From Sphingomonas sp. TDK1 (GTDB taxonomy: Bacteria > Pseudomonadota > Alphaproteobacteria > Sphingomonadales > Sphingomonadaceae), in NCBI RefSeq assembly GCF_001650735.1, contig NZ_LXVY01000029.1, positions 1 to 64,000 on the forward strand: DNA of 64,000 nucleotides. Reading direction: 5' to 3'. The stretch's first letter is position 1. Every line of letters starts with the position of its first letter. Below are positions 44,256 to 54,955 of the stretch, one piece after another. Below the pieces are notes generated by a model. It was not told where the DNA came from. It made no database searches and saw only the letters and a list, made by a program, of their open reading frames with translations. The translations under genes and the position numbers were made by a program.

Positions 44256-44714
44256 CTACAGCGCCAGCGTCAGAAACCGGCTGTGCGGGTCCTCGCGGTA
44301 GTCGCCGAAGGGTGGGCAGGGAAGGAAGCCGTAGCGGGTATAGAGCCGGATCGCCGGGTCGAAGGCCGGCGCGGTGCCCGTCTCCAGGCTGAGCCGCGAC
44401 AGCCCGCGCGCCCGGGCGGTGGCCAGGATATGCTCCAGCATCGCCGCACCCACGCCTTTGCCGAGATGTGCCGGCACGGTGCGCATCGACTTCACTTCGC
44501 CCTGTACGGCATCGAGCTGCTTGAGCGCGCCCATGCCGAGCAGGTCCTCGCCCTCCCAGGCGCTCCAGAAGCGGACGTCCGCCGCCTGGAGGCCCGACAG
44601 GTCGAGAAAGTGGCAACTCTCCGCCGGTGAGCTGGCGAGCATGCCCGAGGCGTGCAGGCGCAGGAGATCCTGCACCCGCATATCGTCCAGCCCGCCTTCC
44701 CGGATCGTGATCAC
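44256..44714 (-). CDS. GNAT family N-acetyltransferase
   Basis: 152 residues. Acetyl-CoA binding block HLGKGVGAAMLEHILATARA followed by LSLETGTAP and the final YTRYGFLPCPPFGDY are the core of the GNAT fold. The acceptor is unknown. Starts within the last codons of the M14 carboxypeptidase gene (ATGA overlap), so it is the third gene of a lipoprotein - peptidase - acetyltransferase set. Confidence 0.92.
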   Translation of the reverse strand: MITIREGGLDDMRVQDLLRLHASGMLASSPAESCHFLDLSGLQAADVRFWSAWEGEDLLGMGALKQLDAVQGEVKSMRTVPAHLGKGVGAAMLEHILATARARGLSRLSLETGTAPAFDPAIRLYTRYGFLPCPPFGDYREDPHSRFLTLAL

Positions 44715-45829
44715 AGCGTGTCGATCATCCCCGCCAGCGTCTCCAGGCAGGCATGGGCGAGCAGCTTGCTGCGGATCGGCGACCAGCCGAACTCGGGGTC
44801 GGCGTTCGCGTCATGGTCCTTGAACGGCATTTCCAGCGTCATCGACACCGCGCCGAAGCGCTCGGCGAGCTGGTTGGTCGACATCGCCAGATTGGCCTTG
44901 CCCGGGGGCGATTTGTCATAGCCCAGCTCGGTCTGGAAATCCGGCGTGTGCGCGGCGAGCCGGCGGCCGAATTCGTAGAATTTCTCGCCGAGTTCGTCGG
45001 TCCAGCTCGGGATGCCCTCGAACCCGGCGAGGAAATTGGCCGGGATCGCCTCGTCGCCATGGACGTCCATGGCGAAGTCCACGCCGGTGGCGTCCATCGC
45101 GTTGCGCACCGCCAGCACTTCCGGGCTGCGCTCCGGCGTGGGGGTGTGCCATTCGCGGTTGAGGTTCACCCCCGCCGCGTTGGTGCGCAGATGGCCGCGG
45201 CGCGATCCGTCCGGGTTCATGTTGGGCACGCAGTGGAAGGTCGCCTTGCTGCGGAGCGCCTGCGCTACCGCATTGTCCCCGTCGGTGAGGAACTCCAGCG
45301 CGCCTTCCATCCACCATTCGGCCATGCTCTCGCCCGGATGCTGGCGGGCATAGAGCCAGACCTGCTTCGGACCCTCGCCCATGGTCAGGCAGTCGATCGG
45401 CTGGCCGTCCAGCGTCGTGCCCAGTTCGCGGTGCGTCACCCCGTCCCGCAGCGCGATGCGGCTGACGAGATCATGGTGCCGCTCCATCGAATAGGGCGCG
45501 AAATAGGCGAACCAGGTGAGGTCCGTCTGGAAATGGTGGGTGAAGCTGAGGATGCCGCCGGCATAGTCGGTCTCCGCCATCCGCCACGATTCGCGGTCGG
45601 CCGACCAGCGCGCCTTGTAGCCGGGCCAGCCGAAGGGATAGGCCGAACTGCCCGCATTGAGGATGCGGAAGGTCAGCGTCCGCCCCTTCGCGCCGGCGAC
45701 GCGGAAGTGGAACCACTGGAAGAAGTCCGACTGGTGATCGAGGACGATCTCGCAGTCGACCCGGTCGCCTTCGATGGCGACCACGCGGATGTTGCCGCTG
45801 TCGAACGCGGCGTTGATCTGAATGCTCAT
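44711..45829 (-). CDS. M14-family zinc carboxypeptidase, cytosolic type
   Basis: 372 residues from ATG 45829. The N-terminal about 125 residues form the beta-sandwich (VLDHQSDFFQWFHFRVAG) characteristic of cytosolic carboxypeptidases. The catalytic part has zinc ligands in ARQHPGESMAEWW and AMDVHGDE, with the general-base Glu in SMTLEMPFKD. It trims C-terminal residues from peptides or proteins; bacterial substrates are not known. Overlaps the lipoprotein gene by 4 bp. Confidence 0.92.
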   Translation of the reverse strand: MSIQINAAFDSGNIRVVAIEGDRVDCEIVLDHQSDFFQWFHFRVAGAKGRTLTFRILNAGSSAYPFGWPGYKARWSADRESWRMAETDYAGGILSFTHHFQTDLTWFAYFAPYSMERHHDLVSRIALRDGVTHRELGTTLDGQPIDCLTMGEGPKQVWLYARQHPGESMAEWWMEGALEFLTDGDNAVAQALRSKATFHCVPNMNPDGSRRGHLRTNAAGVNLNREWHTPTPERSPEVLAVRNAMDATGVDFAMDVHGDEAIPANFLAGFEGIPSWTDELGEKFYEFGRRLAAHTPDFQTELGYDKSPPGKANLAMSTNQLAERFGAVSMTLEMPFKDHDANADPEFGWSPIRSKLLAHACLETLAGMIDTL

Positions 45830-46443
45830 TTGACCGTCGTAGTGATCCCGGACTCGCCGGGGAAGTCCTTGAACAGCGCAGTGGCGAGGCGCTGGGCGGT
45901 GGCGGCGGGCTGGTTGTCCTTGATGCCGATGCCGGTCGTCTCGGCGCGGCCTTCCCAGATCACGTTCTCGCCGGCGCGGCGCCGCAGCTGCACCCAGAGC
46001 TGGGAAACAAGGATTTCGTTCTGCTTGCGCTTGCCGAGCCCGAAGGAAATGCCGCCGCCCAGGCCGACACCGCCGCCCCGGCCGCCGCCAAAGCTGCCGC
46101 CGCCCAGGCCGATCGACACCGGTGACTGCTCGCGCACCACGCCGCGCGAACTGCGGGTGAAGGACACCGAGGCGATATAGCCCGCCGGGCGATCGCTGGT
46201 GGCGGGGACATAGCCCTGCTTGCTGAGCTCCGCCTGCACCGCATCCGCATAGGCGCGGAACTCCGGCGTGACGTCCATCGCGCCGGACATCGGCACGACG
46301 CTGACGGTGGTACGCTCGAACGGCTCGTTCAGATGATAGCGCGTGACGTCGATCGGCGGACGGGCGCCGGTGGAGGTACATCCCGCCGCCAGCGCGGGGA
46401 GGGTAGCGAGCAGGGCAAGACGCAGATACTGATTCACGAACAC
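45826..46443 (-). CDS. DUF4136-type lipoprotein
   Basis: 205 residues. Signal peptide with lipobox LAAGC (Cys22). Core ASVSFTRSSRGVVREQSPVS is followed by a glycine-rich stretch (GGGSFGGGRGGGVGLGGG), then LVSQLWVQLRRRAGENVIWE, which fits the DUF4136 family. Likely anchored in the outer membrane; role unknown. Confidence 0.85.
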   Translation of the reverse strand: MFVNQYLRLALLATLPALAAGCTSTGARPPIDVTRYHLNEPFERTTVSVVPMSGAMDVTPEFRAYADAVQAELSKQGYVPATSDRPAGYIASVSFTRSSRGVVREQSPVSIGLGGGSFGGGRGGGVGLGGGISFGLGKRKQNEILVSQLWVQLRRRAGENVIWEGRAETTGIGIKDNQPAATAQRLATALFKDFPGESGITTTVK

Positions 46444-46644
46444 GCACTCCTGTTTCGTGGGCGCAACGGGTGTATCGCCTCAACGCCGGCCGGGTCGAGC
46501 GGATTTGCGGGCCACATCGGGGGTGAAACGTTCGAGGTCGGCGATCGGCTGCATCCGGCATGCGCGGCCTTGACTTCCCGGCCCCGCGCTTATAGGCGAG
46601 CCGCTCTTTCCGGCATTCCAGATAATTTGAGAAGCGAATCGGTC

Positions 46645-46770
46645 ATGAAGATCGTGAATTCATTGAAGTCGCTCAAGGGGCGGCACCGCGACAACCGCGT
46701 GATCCGCCGCCGTGGCCGGATCTACGTGATCAACAAGACGCAGAAGCGTTTCAAGGCACGCCAGGGCTGA
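46645..46770 (+). CDS. rpmJ: Ribosomal protein bL36, cysteine-free type
   Basis: 41 residues: MKIVNSLKSLKGRHRDNRVI, then RRRGRIYVINKTQKRFKARQG. This is the zinc-independent form of large-subunit protein L36 with no cysteines, the standard form in alphaproteobacteria. The HAD-family gene begins 8 bp after its stop. Confidence 0.96.
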   Translation: MKIVNSLKSLKGRHRDNRVIRRRGRIYVINKTQKRFKARQG

Positions 46771-46778
46771 TCGCCCGG

Positions 46779-47399
46779 GTGGGAACCGCGCCGCACGCCG
46801 TCATCTTCGACGTCGGCAACGTTCTTTTTCCTTGGGAACCGCGGCGTTTGTACGAGCGCCTGTTCGCGAACGAACAGGCGCTCGACGCTTTTCTGTCGCA
46901 GGTCGCCACCAAGGAATGGCACTTCCAGCACGACGCTGGCCGCCCCTTCGCCGAGACATCGGTGGAGCTTAGCGCGCTGTATCCGGAGCATGCGGACAAG
47001 ATCGCGCTCTGGGGGCCGCGCTTTGGCGAGCAGCTGGGCCCCGCCTTTCCTGACATGGTCACGCTGATCGAGGATCTCGATTCGGCGGGCGTGCCGCTGT
47101 ACGCCATCACCAATTTTTCCGGCGAGTTCTGGCGTGCCTGGATGCCGCAGGTGGAATGGCTGTTCGGCCGTTTCCAGGGCATCGTCGTGTCGGGCGACGA
47201 GAAGCTGGTGAAGCCGGATCCCGCCATCTACGCGCTGGCGCTGGAGCGATTCGGGCTCAAGGGGCCGGATGCGGTGTTCGTCGACGATATGCCGGTGAAC
47301 GTGGCGACGGCGCGCGCCTTCGGCATGCACGGCGTGGAATTCATCGGCGCCGGCGCGTTCCGGGCCGAGCTCGTGCACCTCGGCGTCCTCGCCGGCTGA
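46779..47399 (+). CDS. HAD-superfamily hydrolase, YihX-like
   Basis: 206 residues from GTG 46779. Motif I FDVGNVLFPW has Gly at the second-Asp position, as in the YihX group. Motif II is AITNFSGE, motif III KPDPAIY and motif IV FVDDMPVNV. Probable sugar phosphatase; the exact substrate is unknown. Directly downstream of rpmJ. Confidence 0.9.
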   Translation: MGTAPHAVIFDVGNVLFPWEPRRLYERLFANEQALDAFLSQVATKEWHFQHDAGRPFAETSVELSALYPEHADKIALWGPRFGEQLGPAFPDMVTLIEDLDSAGVPLYAITNFSGEFWRAWMPQVEWLFGRFQGIVVSGDEKLVKPDPAIYALALERFGLKGPDAVFVDDMPVNVATARAFGMHGVEFIGAGAFRAELVHLGVLAG

Positions 47400-47621
47400 G
47401 GCCGGCCCTTTTCTCTCGCCGCATTCGCTTTGGCCCGTCCTCCCTCCGGGGCGCGCAGGCGCCCGGATCGCACCGTTTCGAGCGGTGGGGCGCCGGTCCG
47501 CGACATGCTGAACGTCGCCGTAACCTCCGCGCGTGCGTATCGTCTATAACGAGAGAGAGAAGCGTGCCGTGGTTGCGGCATGGGCACCTGTTCGTGCCGT
47601 GGGGACCGGGAGTTCGGCTGG

Positions 47622-48695
47622 ATGACGCGTCTGGCGCTGGTGATGATCGTCAAGAACGAGGCGCGGTGCCTGGCCCGGTGCCTGGAGAGCGTGCGCGGCC
47701 ATGTCGACCGGATGATCGTGCTCGACACCGGCTCCACCGACGATACCGTCGCCATCGCGCAGCGGCTTGGCGCGGAGGTCCATGCCTTTCCGTGGTGCGA
47801 CGATTTCGCCGCGGCGCGCAATGCCGCGCTCGACCATTCCGATGCCGACTGGAACCTGATTCTCGACGCCGACGAGTGGTTGGAATCGGGCGCGGCGGCG
47901 CTGGGGGCGACGACGCTGCCGTCGCTGGGGGGCGCGCCGGCGGCATTTCTCGGCTGCGTCCATCTCGTCAATGCCGGGCGGCGCGAGGAGGATCCGGGCC
48001 AGCGCATCCTGCTGCCGCGCCTGTTGCCGCGCGGCGTGCGCTACCAGGGGCGTGTCCATGAACAGCCGGATAGCGGGCTGCCGCTCCACCCGTTGGATAT
48101 CGTTGTCGGCCATGACGGCTATGTGCCGGACCAGCTCGCCGCCAAGCGGGGCCGCAACGAGGCCCTGCTCCACGCGGCGCTGGAAGCGAACCCGGAAGAT
48201 GGTGCGATGTGGTACCAGCTGGGACGCGAACTTTTCGCCTATGACGACATTGCCGGCGCGCTCGATGCGATGCTGCACGCCTATCGGTTCGTCGCTCCGG
48301 ATTCGATCGAGCGCCTGTCGGTCGTGATCTATACCGTTCTGCTGCTGCGGCTGGCGAAGCGCCACGAAGAGGCGCTGGCGCTGGTCGATGCGGAGCAGGA
48401 CCGCTGGGAGCACGCTCCCGACTTCTTTTTCGCGGTGGCGGAGCTGTACCTGGAATGGGCGTCGCTGAACCTCGAAATCGCGCAGGAGGAACTGCTGCCG
48501 GTGGTGGAAGCTGCCTGGCTGAAATGCCTGCAGATTGGTGAGCGCCCCGGCCTTGCCGTGACCTTCGAGGGCAGCGGGAGCTATCGTGCGGCGCAGAATC
48601 TGGCGAATTTCTACAAGGTGCTGGGGTTTGCGGATGAGGCTGCGCACTATGCGAAGCTGAGTGGCGAGATGCGGGCCGCAGCACGGGCTGCCTGA
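47622..48695 (+). CDS. Family 2 glycosyltransferase with TPR-like tail
   Basis: 357 residues from ATG 47622. The GT-A domain contains LALVMIVKNEARCLARCLES, MIVLDTGSTDDTVAIA and the metal-binding DADE in LILDADEWLE. It is followed by an all-helical region (about 190-350) with tetratricopeptide-like pairs (ALEANPEDGAMWYQLGREL). This layout is that of SunS/WaaE-type transferases that act on lipids, glycans or peptides. Acceptor not known. Confidence 0.9.
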   Translation: MTRLALVMIVKNEARCLARCLESVRGHVDRMIVLDTGSTDDTVAIAQRLGAEVHAFPWCDDFAAARNAALDHSDADWNLILDADEWLESGAAALGATTLPSLGGAPAAFLGCVHLVNAGRREEDPGQRILLPRLLPRGVRYQGRVHEQPDSGLPLHPLDIVVGHDGYVPDQLAAKRGRNEALLHAALEANPEDGAMWYQLGRELFAYDDIAGALDAMLHAYRFVAPDSIERLSVVIYTVLLLRLAKRHEEALALVDAEQDRWEHAPDFFFAVAELYLEWASLNLEIAQEELLPVVEAAWLKCLQIGERPGLAVTFEGSGSYRAAQNLANFYKVLGFADEAAHYAKLSGEMRAAARAA

Positions 48696-49014
48696 GCGGG
48701 CGGCCGAGCGGTTTGCGCTGCGTATAAAAAATTTACTACGCCATGTCCCGAAATGGGTCAAAAAGGTGCGTGCCTGCCAGGCAAGTTTCAGGGCGCTCGG
48801 TTGTCCGATTGAAAGTCGCGGCAGCGAACTTTCCATAATCACGCCATAAATCCCGAAGCAGCCCGTAGGATGCTGCCTTGCTCCCCCGCCCGCCGCGGTG
48901 CGTGCGCGGGCCAATGACTCGGTTGCAGGCTTTCGTGATGCAGTGCACACTATAGCCTAACGAAAATAATCGGTTCCGGAGTCGCGACATTCTTCCAGTA
49001 GGGGGTTAGCGAAT
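48696..49014. other. Leader region of the PEP-CTERM gene
   Basis: 319 bp without a gene, AT-richer than the flanks near 48720-48740 and 48950-49000. The promoter of the downstream surface-protein gene is expected here. GTGCCTGCCAGGCAAG near 48771 contains a small dyad. No sigma-54 type site was assigned. Confidence 0.4.
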
Positions 49015-49629
49015 ATGAAGATACGAACCATGTTGGCTGCTTCGGCAGCTCTTATTGCCTTATCGACACCTGCACATGCGGCCAAGATCATCGGCGAGCT
49101 TAGCTTTACCGGATTCGTTGCGCCGATCGGGTCGACCAAGCTGATCGATGCTACCGGGCTCGATTTCTTGCACAATAACGGCAAGGCAGGCTTCGGCACC
49201 ATTCTCAGCTATATCGGTAGCAGTGGTGTTTTTGCGGGTGCGATCTGCACGAGCGGGAGCTGCGGCGAGATCGCCGATCTACCCACCTTCACCGGCGGTC
49301 CGATCAACGGATTCCTCAATTTCTACGACAGCCTGTACTTCGACTTGGCGTCGATCTCCTCGGTGCAGCGGGATCCCGATGCCGCCAACGGCAGCCTGAA
49401 GCTCATCATCAACGGTACGTTCCGTGCGCCCTATTATTGGGAAAACACGCCGGCGGTGCTGACGCTGACGACGCAGGGGAGCGGGTTCACCACCTTCTCC
49501 GCGACTGTGTTCGACTCCGCCGTGCCGGAACCGGCGAGCTGGGCGATGATGATCGCCGGCTTCGCTATGCTCGGTGGCGCGCTGCGGTACTCTCGCAAGT
49601 CTGTTCGGGTCGGCTACAGCCGCGGCTGA
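49015..49629 (+). CDS. PEPxxWA-CTERM sorting-domain protein
   Basis: 204 residues. Signal peptide MKIRTMLAASAALIALSTPA ends at AHA. The body is strand-rich and low in charge. The C-terminus has VPEPASWAMMIAGFAMLGGA followed by a short basic tail, the PEPxxWA-CTERM signal recognised by an exosortase (XrtA-type system) and common in sphingomonads. Probably exported and linked to exopolysaccharide or biofilm. No exosortase gene is in view. Confidence 0.93.
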   Translation: MKIRTMLAASAALIALSTPAHAAKIIGELSFTGFVAPIGSTKLIDATGLDFLHNNGKAGFGTILSYIGSSGVFAGAICTSGSCGEIADLPTFTGGPINGFLNFYDSLYFDLASISSVQRDPDAANGSLKLIINGTFRAPYYWENTPAVLTLTTQGSGFTTFSATVFDSAVPEPASWAMMIAGFAMLGGALRYSRKSVRVGYSRG

Positions 49630-49649
49630 ATCACGTCTCGGACAATCAG

Positions 49650-49678
49650 GCGCCCCGGCGGCCGCGCCGGCGGGGCGC
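49650..49678 (+). terminator. Terminator after the PEP-CTERM gene
   Basis: GCGCCCC at 49650-49656 pairs with GGGGCGC at 49672-49678 around a GC-rich inner stem, followed by TTGTTCG. It lies 20 bp after the stop. Good position and stem; modest T-run. Confidence 0.6.
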
Positions 49679-49878
49679 TTGTTCGTCAACATCGCCGCCG
49701 CCGGAAGCGATTCGGATGCGGTGTGCATATCGGCTGCATCGCGGGGCCGGGGTGCCGCGGAACGCGCCGTCCGGGGCCCGGAACGCGCGGGCACCGTCGT
49801 CTGCGGCGATCCGCAGTCGCTGGAGCGCGATGCGGTGGCGCGTGGCCTTCGGGCTATGTCGGCTCTAGGTAAAAGGCC

Positions 49879-50748
49879 CTAGCGGCTCCACCGCGCGAAG
49901 ATGGCGGTCGGCAATTCCAGTCCGCGCGCTTCCTCGCGTACCGTCAGCTCGCCTGCTTCGACCGTGCCGCCCTTGTCGGCCATGGCCTGGCGCACCAGCT
50001 CGCCGATTGCCAGCGCCGACATGCGCACGGCATAGACGGTGAGGAACAGGAAGCGCGAGTTCTCGTCGAGCAGCTTCGCCACGTCGTCGATCAACGAGGG
50101 CAGGCCTTCCTCCAGCTTCCACACCTCGCCATTGGGGCCGCGGCCCCATTTGGGGGGATCGAGGATGATGCCGTCATAGCGGCGGCCGCGGCGTACCTCG
50201 CGCGCGGTGAACTTCATCGCGTCGTCGATCATCCAGCGGATCGGCTTGTCGGCCATGCCGGAGAGCTGCGCGTTGGCCTTGCCCTCCATCACCGATTTCT
50301 TGGAGGCGTCGACGTGCGTCACCTTGGCGCCGGCCGCCGCCAGCGCCAGCGATCCGACCCCGGTATAGCCGAACAGGTTCATGCACTCGGGCTCGGCCAT
50401 GCCGTCGATGCGGCCGCGCATCCAGTCCCACACCGGCGCCATGTCCGGGAAGAAGCCGAGATGGCGGAAGGGGGTGGTCTGCGCCGTAAAACGCACTTCC
50501 CGCCACGCCAGCGGCCATCCTTCGCGCGGGGTGGGCTTCAGATACTCCCAGCGGCCGCCGCCCTCTTCGTCGGAGCCGGGCACGAATTCGGCATGCGCGT
50601 CCCAGTCGGCCGAGGCCGGTGCCCACATTGCCTGGGGCTCTGGGCGGATGAAGCGATAGGCGCCGTAGCGCTCCAGCTTGCGGCCATGGCCGGAGTCGAT
50701 CAGCCCATAGTCCGCCCAGGGCGCGCCGGTGAGAGTGACGAGCTTCAC
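49879..50748 (-). CDS. Class I SAM-dependent rRNA methyltransferase (RlmI-like)
   Basis: 289 residues from GTG 50748, overlapping the thrC stop. SAM-binding block MNLFGYTGVGSLALAAAGA with acidic VDASKKSV, and motif IV ILDPPKWGRGP. The layout is that of 23S rRNA cytosine methyltransferases such as RlmI/RlmK, but lacks their N-terminal PUA domain. Co-transcribed with threonine synthase. Confidence 0.88.
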   Translation of the reverse strand: MKLVTLTGAPWADYGLIDSGHGRKLERYGAYRFIRPEPQAMWAPASADWDAHAEFVPGSDEEGGGRWEYLKPTPREGWPLAWREVRFTAQTTPFRHLGFFPDMAPVWDWMRGRIDGMAEPECMNLFGYTGVGSLALAAAGAKVTHVDASKKSVMEGKANAQLSGMADKPIRWMIDDAMKFTAREVRRGRRYDGIILDPPKWGRGPNGEVWKLEEGLPSLIDDVAKLLDENSRFLFLTVYAVRMSALAIGELVRQAMADKGGTVEAGELTVREEARGLELPTAIFARWSR

Positions 50749-52136
50749 GGCCGGGCGTGCGCCCGCTCGGCGATATAGCCGGTAATCGCGCCGAACTCGG
50801 CGGGGAGGGTGTCGTAGCGCTCCTGGCGCTCGAACAGGTCGCCGATGCGGCCGGGCACGTGCGGCCGCATGCCGGTGGCGCGCTCGACGGCGTCGCGGAA
50901 CTTGGCCGGGTGGGCGGTGGCAAGCGTCACCACCGGTACGTCCGGTGCGAGCCCGGCGCGCTGCGCGGCGGCAAGGCCGATCGCGGTGTGCGGATCGATG
51001 ACCTGGCATGCTTCGGCACAGGCCCAGCGCATCGCCTCGTTCATGCCGTCGGCATCGATCGCGTCGCTGGTGAACAGCTTGGAGGCACCTTCCCGTTGCT
51101 GGTTCGTCAGCCGCATCGCGCGGCTCGATTCGAAGCCGCGCATCTGCTCGGCGACGGCCCCGCCGGCGAGATCGGCGAGCAGTCGCTCGAAGTTGGAGCT
51201 TACCTGGATGTCCATCGACGGCGCGGCGGTCGGCGTGACGGTGCCCGCCGAATAGTCGCCCGCCGAAAGCGCGCGGTGGAGGATGTCGTTTACATTGGTA
51301 GCCACCACCAACCTCGCCACCGGCAGCCCCATCCGCGCGGCGACATAGCCAGCGAACACGTCGCCGAAATTGCCGGTGGGTACCGAGAAGGCCACTGCAC
51401 GCTCGGGCGCGCCTAGGCGGACGGCGGCGTAGAAATAATAGACCACCTGCGCCATCAGCCGGGCCCAGTTGATCGAGTTAACCGCGCTCAGCTGGAAGCG
51501 GCCGGCAAAGTCGCGATCGTTGAACATCGCCTTCACCAGCGCCTGGGCATCGTCGAAGCTGCCGTCGATCGCGATATTGTGGACGTTCGGCGCGAGCACC
51601 GTGGTCATCTGCCGGCGCTGGACGTCGGATACGCGGCCCTGCGGGTGCAGCATGAAGATGTCGACGCCGATGCGGCCCGCCACCGCATCGATCGCGGCGC
51701 TGCCGGTGTCGCCCGAGGTCGCGCCGACGATGGTGAGGTGCTGGTTGGTGCCGGCCAGAAACTTCTCGAACAACAGGCCGAGCAGCTGGAGTGCTACATC
51801 CTTGAAGGCGAGGGTAGGGCCGTGGAACAGCTCGAGCAGCCAGTGTTGCGCATCAAGCTGGACCAGCGGCGTCACCGCGGCATGGGCGAAGCGGCCATAG
51901 GCCTGGGTGCAAAGCGCGCGGAGCTCGTCTTCGCTCAGGTCCGGCGTCACGAACGGCAGCATGACGCGCACTGCCGTCTCGACATAGGAGAGGCCGCGCA
52001 TCGCGGCGATATCCTCGGCCGAGAAGCTCGGCCATTCGGTCGGGACATAGAGGCCGCCGTCGCTGGCGAGTCCGGTGAGGGTGACGTCGCGAAAGCCCAG
52101 CAAGGGCGCGGCGCCGCGGGTGCTGTGATACTGCAT
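50745..52136 (-). CDS. thrC: Threonine synthase
   Basis: 463 residues from ATG 52136 (MQYHSTRGAAPLLGFRDVTL). It converts O-phosphohomoserine to threonine using PLP; the Schiff-base Lys is in HGPTLAFKDVALQLLG and the phosphate-binding loop is GATSGDTGSAA. Full length for the fungal/bacterial long form. The methyltransferase gene follows in the same transcript. Confidence 0.97.
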   Translation of the reverse strand: MQYHSTRGAAPLLGFRDVTLTGLASDGGLYVPTEWPSFSAEDIAAMRGLSYVETAVRVMLPFVTPDLSEDELRALCTQAYGRFAHAAVTPLVQLDAQHWLLELFHGPTLAFKDVALQLLGLLFEKFLAGTNQHLTIVGATSGDTGSAAIDAVAGRIGVDIFMLHPQGRVSDVQRRQMTTVLAPNVHNIAIDGSFDDAQALVKAMFNDRDFAGRFQLSAVNSINWARLMAQVVYYFYAAVRLGAPERAVAFSVPTGNFGDVFAGYVAARMGLPVARLVVATNVNDILHRALSAGDYSAGTVTPTAAPSMDIQVSSNFERLLADLAGGAVAEQMRGFESSRAMRLTNQQREGASKLFTSDAIDADGMNEAMRWACAEACQVIDPHTAIGLAAAQRAGLAPDVPVVTLATAHPAKFRDAVERATGMRPHVPGRIGDLFERQERYDTLPAEFGAITGYIAERAHARP

Positions 52137-52284
52137 GGCCTGCCGCGTTACCCGGCAGTAACGGTCGGGACAAGATAGCTGTCCTTGGGGGCTGCTTTCC
52201 ATTGTTCGGGGCAGAGGGTGTTCCGTGCGGGACCCGCGCTGCGTATAGGCGCGTTCGACCAAGCATTCCCGATGGAGAGACACG

Positions 52285-53345
<1,061 letters not shown>

Positions 53346-53349
<4 letters not shown>

Positions 53350-53807
53350 GCGTCGCCTTCCGTCGCGAGAGCGACGAGGAACACAAGGAACCCAAGTTCG
53401 AGCTGCCGCTGCCGGCCGGGCCCAACCTGGTCACTGCGGCGGGCCCGGCGTTGATCGCGGGCAAGGTCGCGGCGCTGGAAGCGGCGATCGAGGCCGAGGG
53501 CGATGCCGAAGCCAAGGAAGGGCTGAAGCGCGAGCTGCGCTACTGGAACACCCGCGCCGCCACCGCGCAAATTGCACCCCCGCTCGAAGACGGCGTTGCC
53601 GGCATCGGCGCGCGGGTGCGGATTCGGCTGAATGGGCGCGAGCGGATGATCGAAATCGTCGGCCATGACGAGGCCGATCCCGCTGCCGGCCGGCTCGCCT
53701 TCCAGGCACCCCTCGCGCATGCGCTGCTCGGGGCGGAGGAAGGCGAGCGGATCGATTTCGGCGGCAAGGCCGAGGCGATCGAGGTGCTGGCGGTGGAGGC
53801 GATCTAG
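53346..53807 (+). CDS. GreA/GreB-like transcription elongation factor
   Basis: 153 residues. A helical N-terminal hairpin (ALIAGKVAALEAAIEAEGD; GLKRELRYWNTRAATAQI) and a FKBP-like C-terminal domain (GARVRIRLNGRERMIEIVG; LAFQAPLAHALLGAEEGER) follow the GreA plan. The tip acidic pair expected in true Gre factors is not obvious, so it could be a Gre-fold paralogue acting on RNA polymerase. Translationally coupled to the aldo/keto reductase. Confidence 0.78.
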
Positions 53808-53830
53808 GGCGGACCTCTCCGCTTCTGTGC

Positions 53831-53854
53831 CCCGCTCCCCCTTGCGGGAGGGGG
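53831..53854. terminator. Bidirectional hairpin between convergent genes
   Basis: CCCGCTCCCCC and GGGAGGGGG around TTGC form an imperfect stem between the Gre-like gene and the convergent FAH-family gene. The same GGGAGGGGGAT pattern occurs at 29015-29027, so it is a recurring hairpin type. Confidence 0.5.
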
Positions 53855-53874
53855 ATTAGAAAGAAGGGCGAGGC

Positions 53875-54726
53875 TTACCCTTCCAGCTTCGCCAGATCGA
53901 ACGCGATCACGTCCTGCCGCTGGGTGCCGAGGCCGGCGATGCCGAGCTCCATCACGTCGCCGGGCTTGAGGAAGATCTTTTCCGGCTTCTGGCCCTCGCC
54001 GACGCCCGGGGGCGTGCCGGTGATCAGCAGGTCGCCCGGATGCAGCGTGATGAAGCGGCTCATGTACGCGATGCATTCCGCGACCGGGAAGATCATCGTC
54101 GACGTGTTGCCGGTCTGCATGCGCTTGCCGTTGAGGTCGAGATACATGTCGAGCGACTGGCAGTCGGCGACTTCGTCCGGCGTGACCAGCCACGGGCCGA
54201 CGGGGCCGAAGGTGTCGCATCCCTTGCCCTTGTCCCACTGGCTGCCGAGCTCCTTCTGAAAGGCGCGCTCGGACACGTCGTTGGCGAGGACGAAGCCCGC
54301 GACATGATCCAGCGCATCGGCCTGCTCAACATGGCGGCAGGTCTTGCCGATAATCACGCCCAGCTCGACTTCCCAGTCGCTCTTCTGCGAGCCCTTCGGG
54401 ATCATCACCGGATCGTTCGGGCCGCTGAGGCACGAGATTGCCTTGGTGAAAAAGATCGGTTCGGGCGGGGGCTCGAGGCCGGCTTCGCGGGCGTGATCGG
54501 CATAGTTGAGACCGATCGCGAGGAACTTGCCGATGTTCGCCACCGGTACGCCGAGGCGGACATCGCCTTCGACTAGCGGCAGGGTGGTGGGATCGACTGC
54601 GCGGATCCGTTCGATCACATCCACGGTCAGGTCGGGAACCAGGCCGGTCAGGTCGCGGATACGACCATCAGCATCCAGGATGCCGGGCTTTTCGGCACCA
54701 CGCGGGCCATAGCGAAGCAACTTCAT
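53875..54726 (-). CDS. Fumarylacetoacetate hydrolase family protein
   Basis: 283 residues from ATG 54726 (MKLLRYGPRGAEKPGILDAD). Metal-binding acidic residues lie in EPIFFTKAISCL, DWEVELGVIIGK and FVLANDVSERAFQ, and TPPGVG near the end completes the FAH core. Acts on ring-cleavage or sugar-acid products (2,4-diketo-3-deoxy acid hydrolase-like members are close); the substrate is not fixed. Not in an operon. Confidence 0.92.
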   Translation of the reverse strand: MKLLRYGPRGAEKPGILDADGRIRDLTGLVPDLTVDVIERIRAVDPTTLPLVEGDVRLGVPVANIGKFLAIGLNYADHAREAGLEPPPEPIFFTKAISCLSGPNDPVMIPKGSQKSDWEVELGVIIGKTCRHVEQADALDHVAGFVLANDVSERAFQKELGSQWDKGKGCDTFGPVGPWLVTPDEVADCQSLDMYLDLNGKRMQTGNTSTMIFPVAECIAYMSRFITLHPGDLLITGTPPGVGEGQKPEKIFLKPGDVMELGIAGLGTQRQDVIAFDLAKLEG

Positions 54727-54955
54727 GCAAGTGTCCTCATTCAGGAAAGACAGACGGTTGCGCACTAGCGCGCATGCCTGGCTTGCCAAAGCGGGAATTG
54801 CCGATTTGTCAGATTATTGGAACCGCAGCAGGGACGAACGGAGGGTCCCTGTCGGCAGTGGTAACGCCTTTTGTGTAAATCGCCATCGACTCGGCAGAAG
54901 CCGGGGTCCGCACGCCGCAAGGGCGCGGCGAGCACCCGCACCTGGACCCCGACGG

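Noticed and set aside
47156..48061. 301-codon frame overlapping the HAD and glycosyltransferase genes
   Set aside because: Arg/Gly-rich shadow translation in the +1 frame of both genes.
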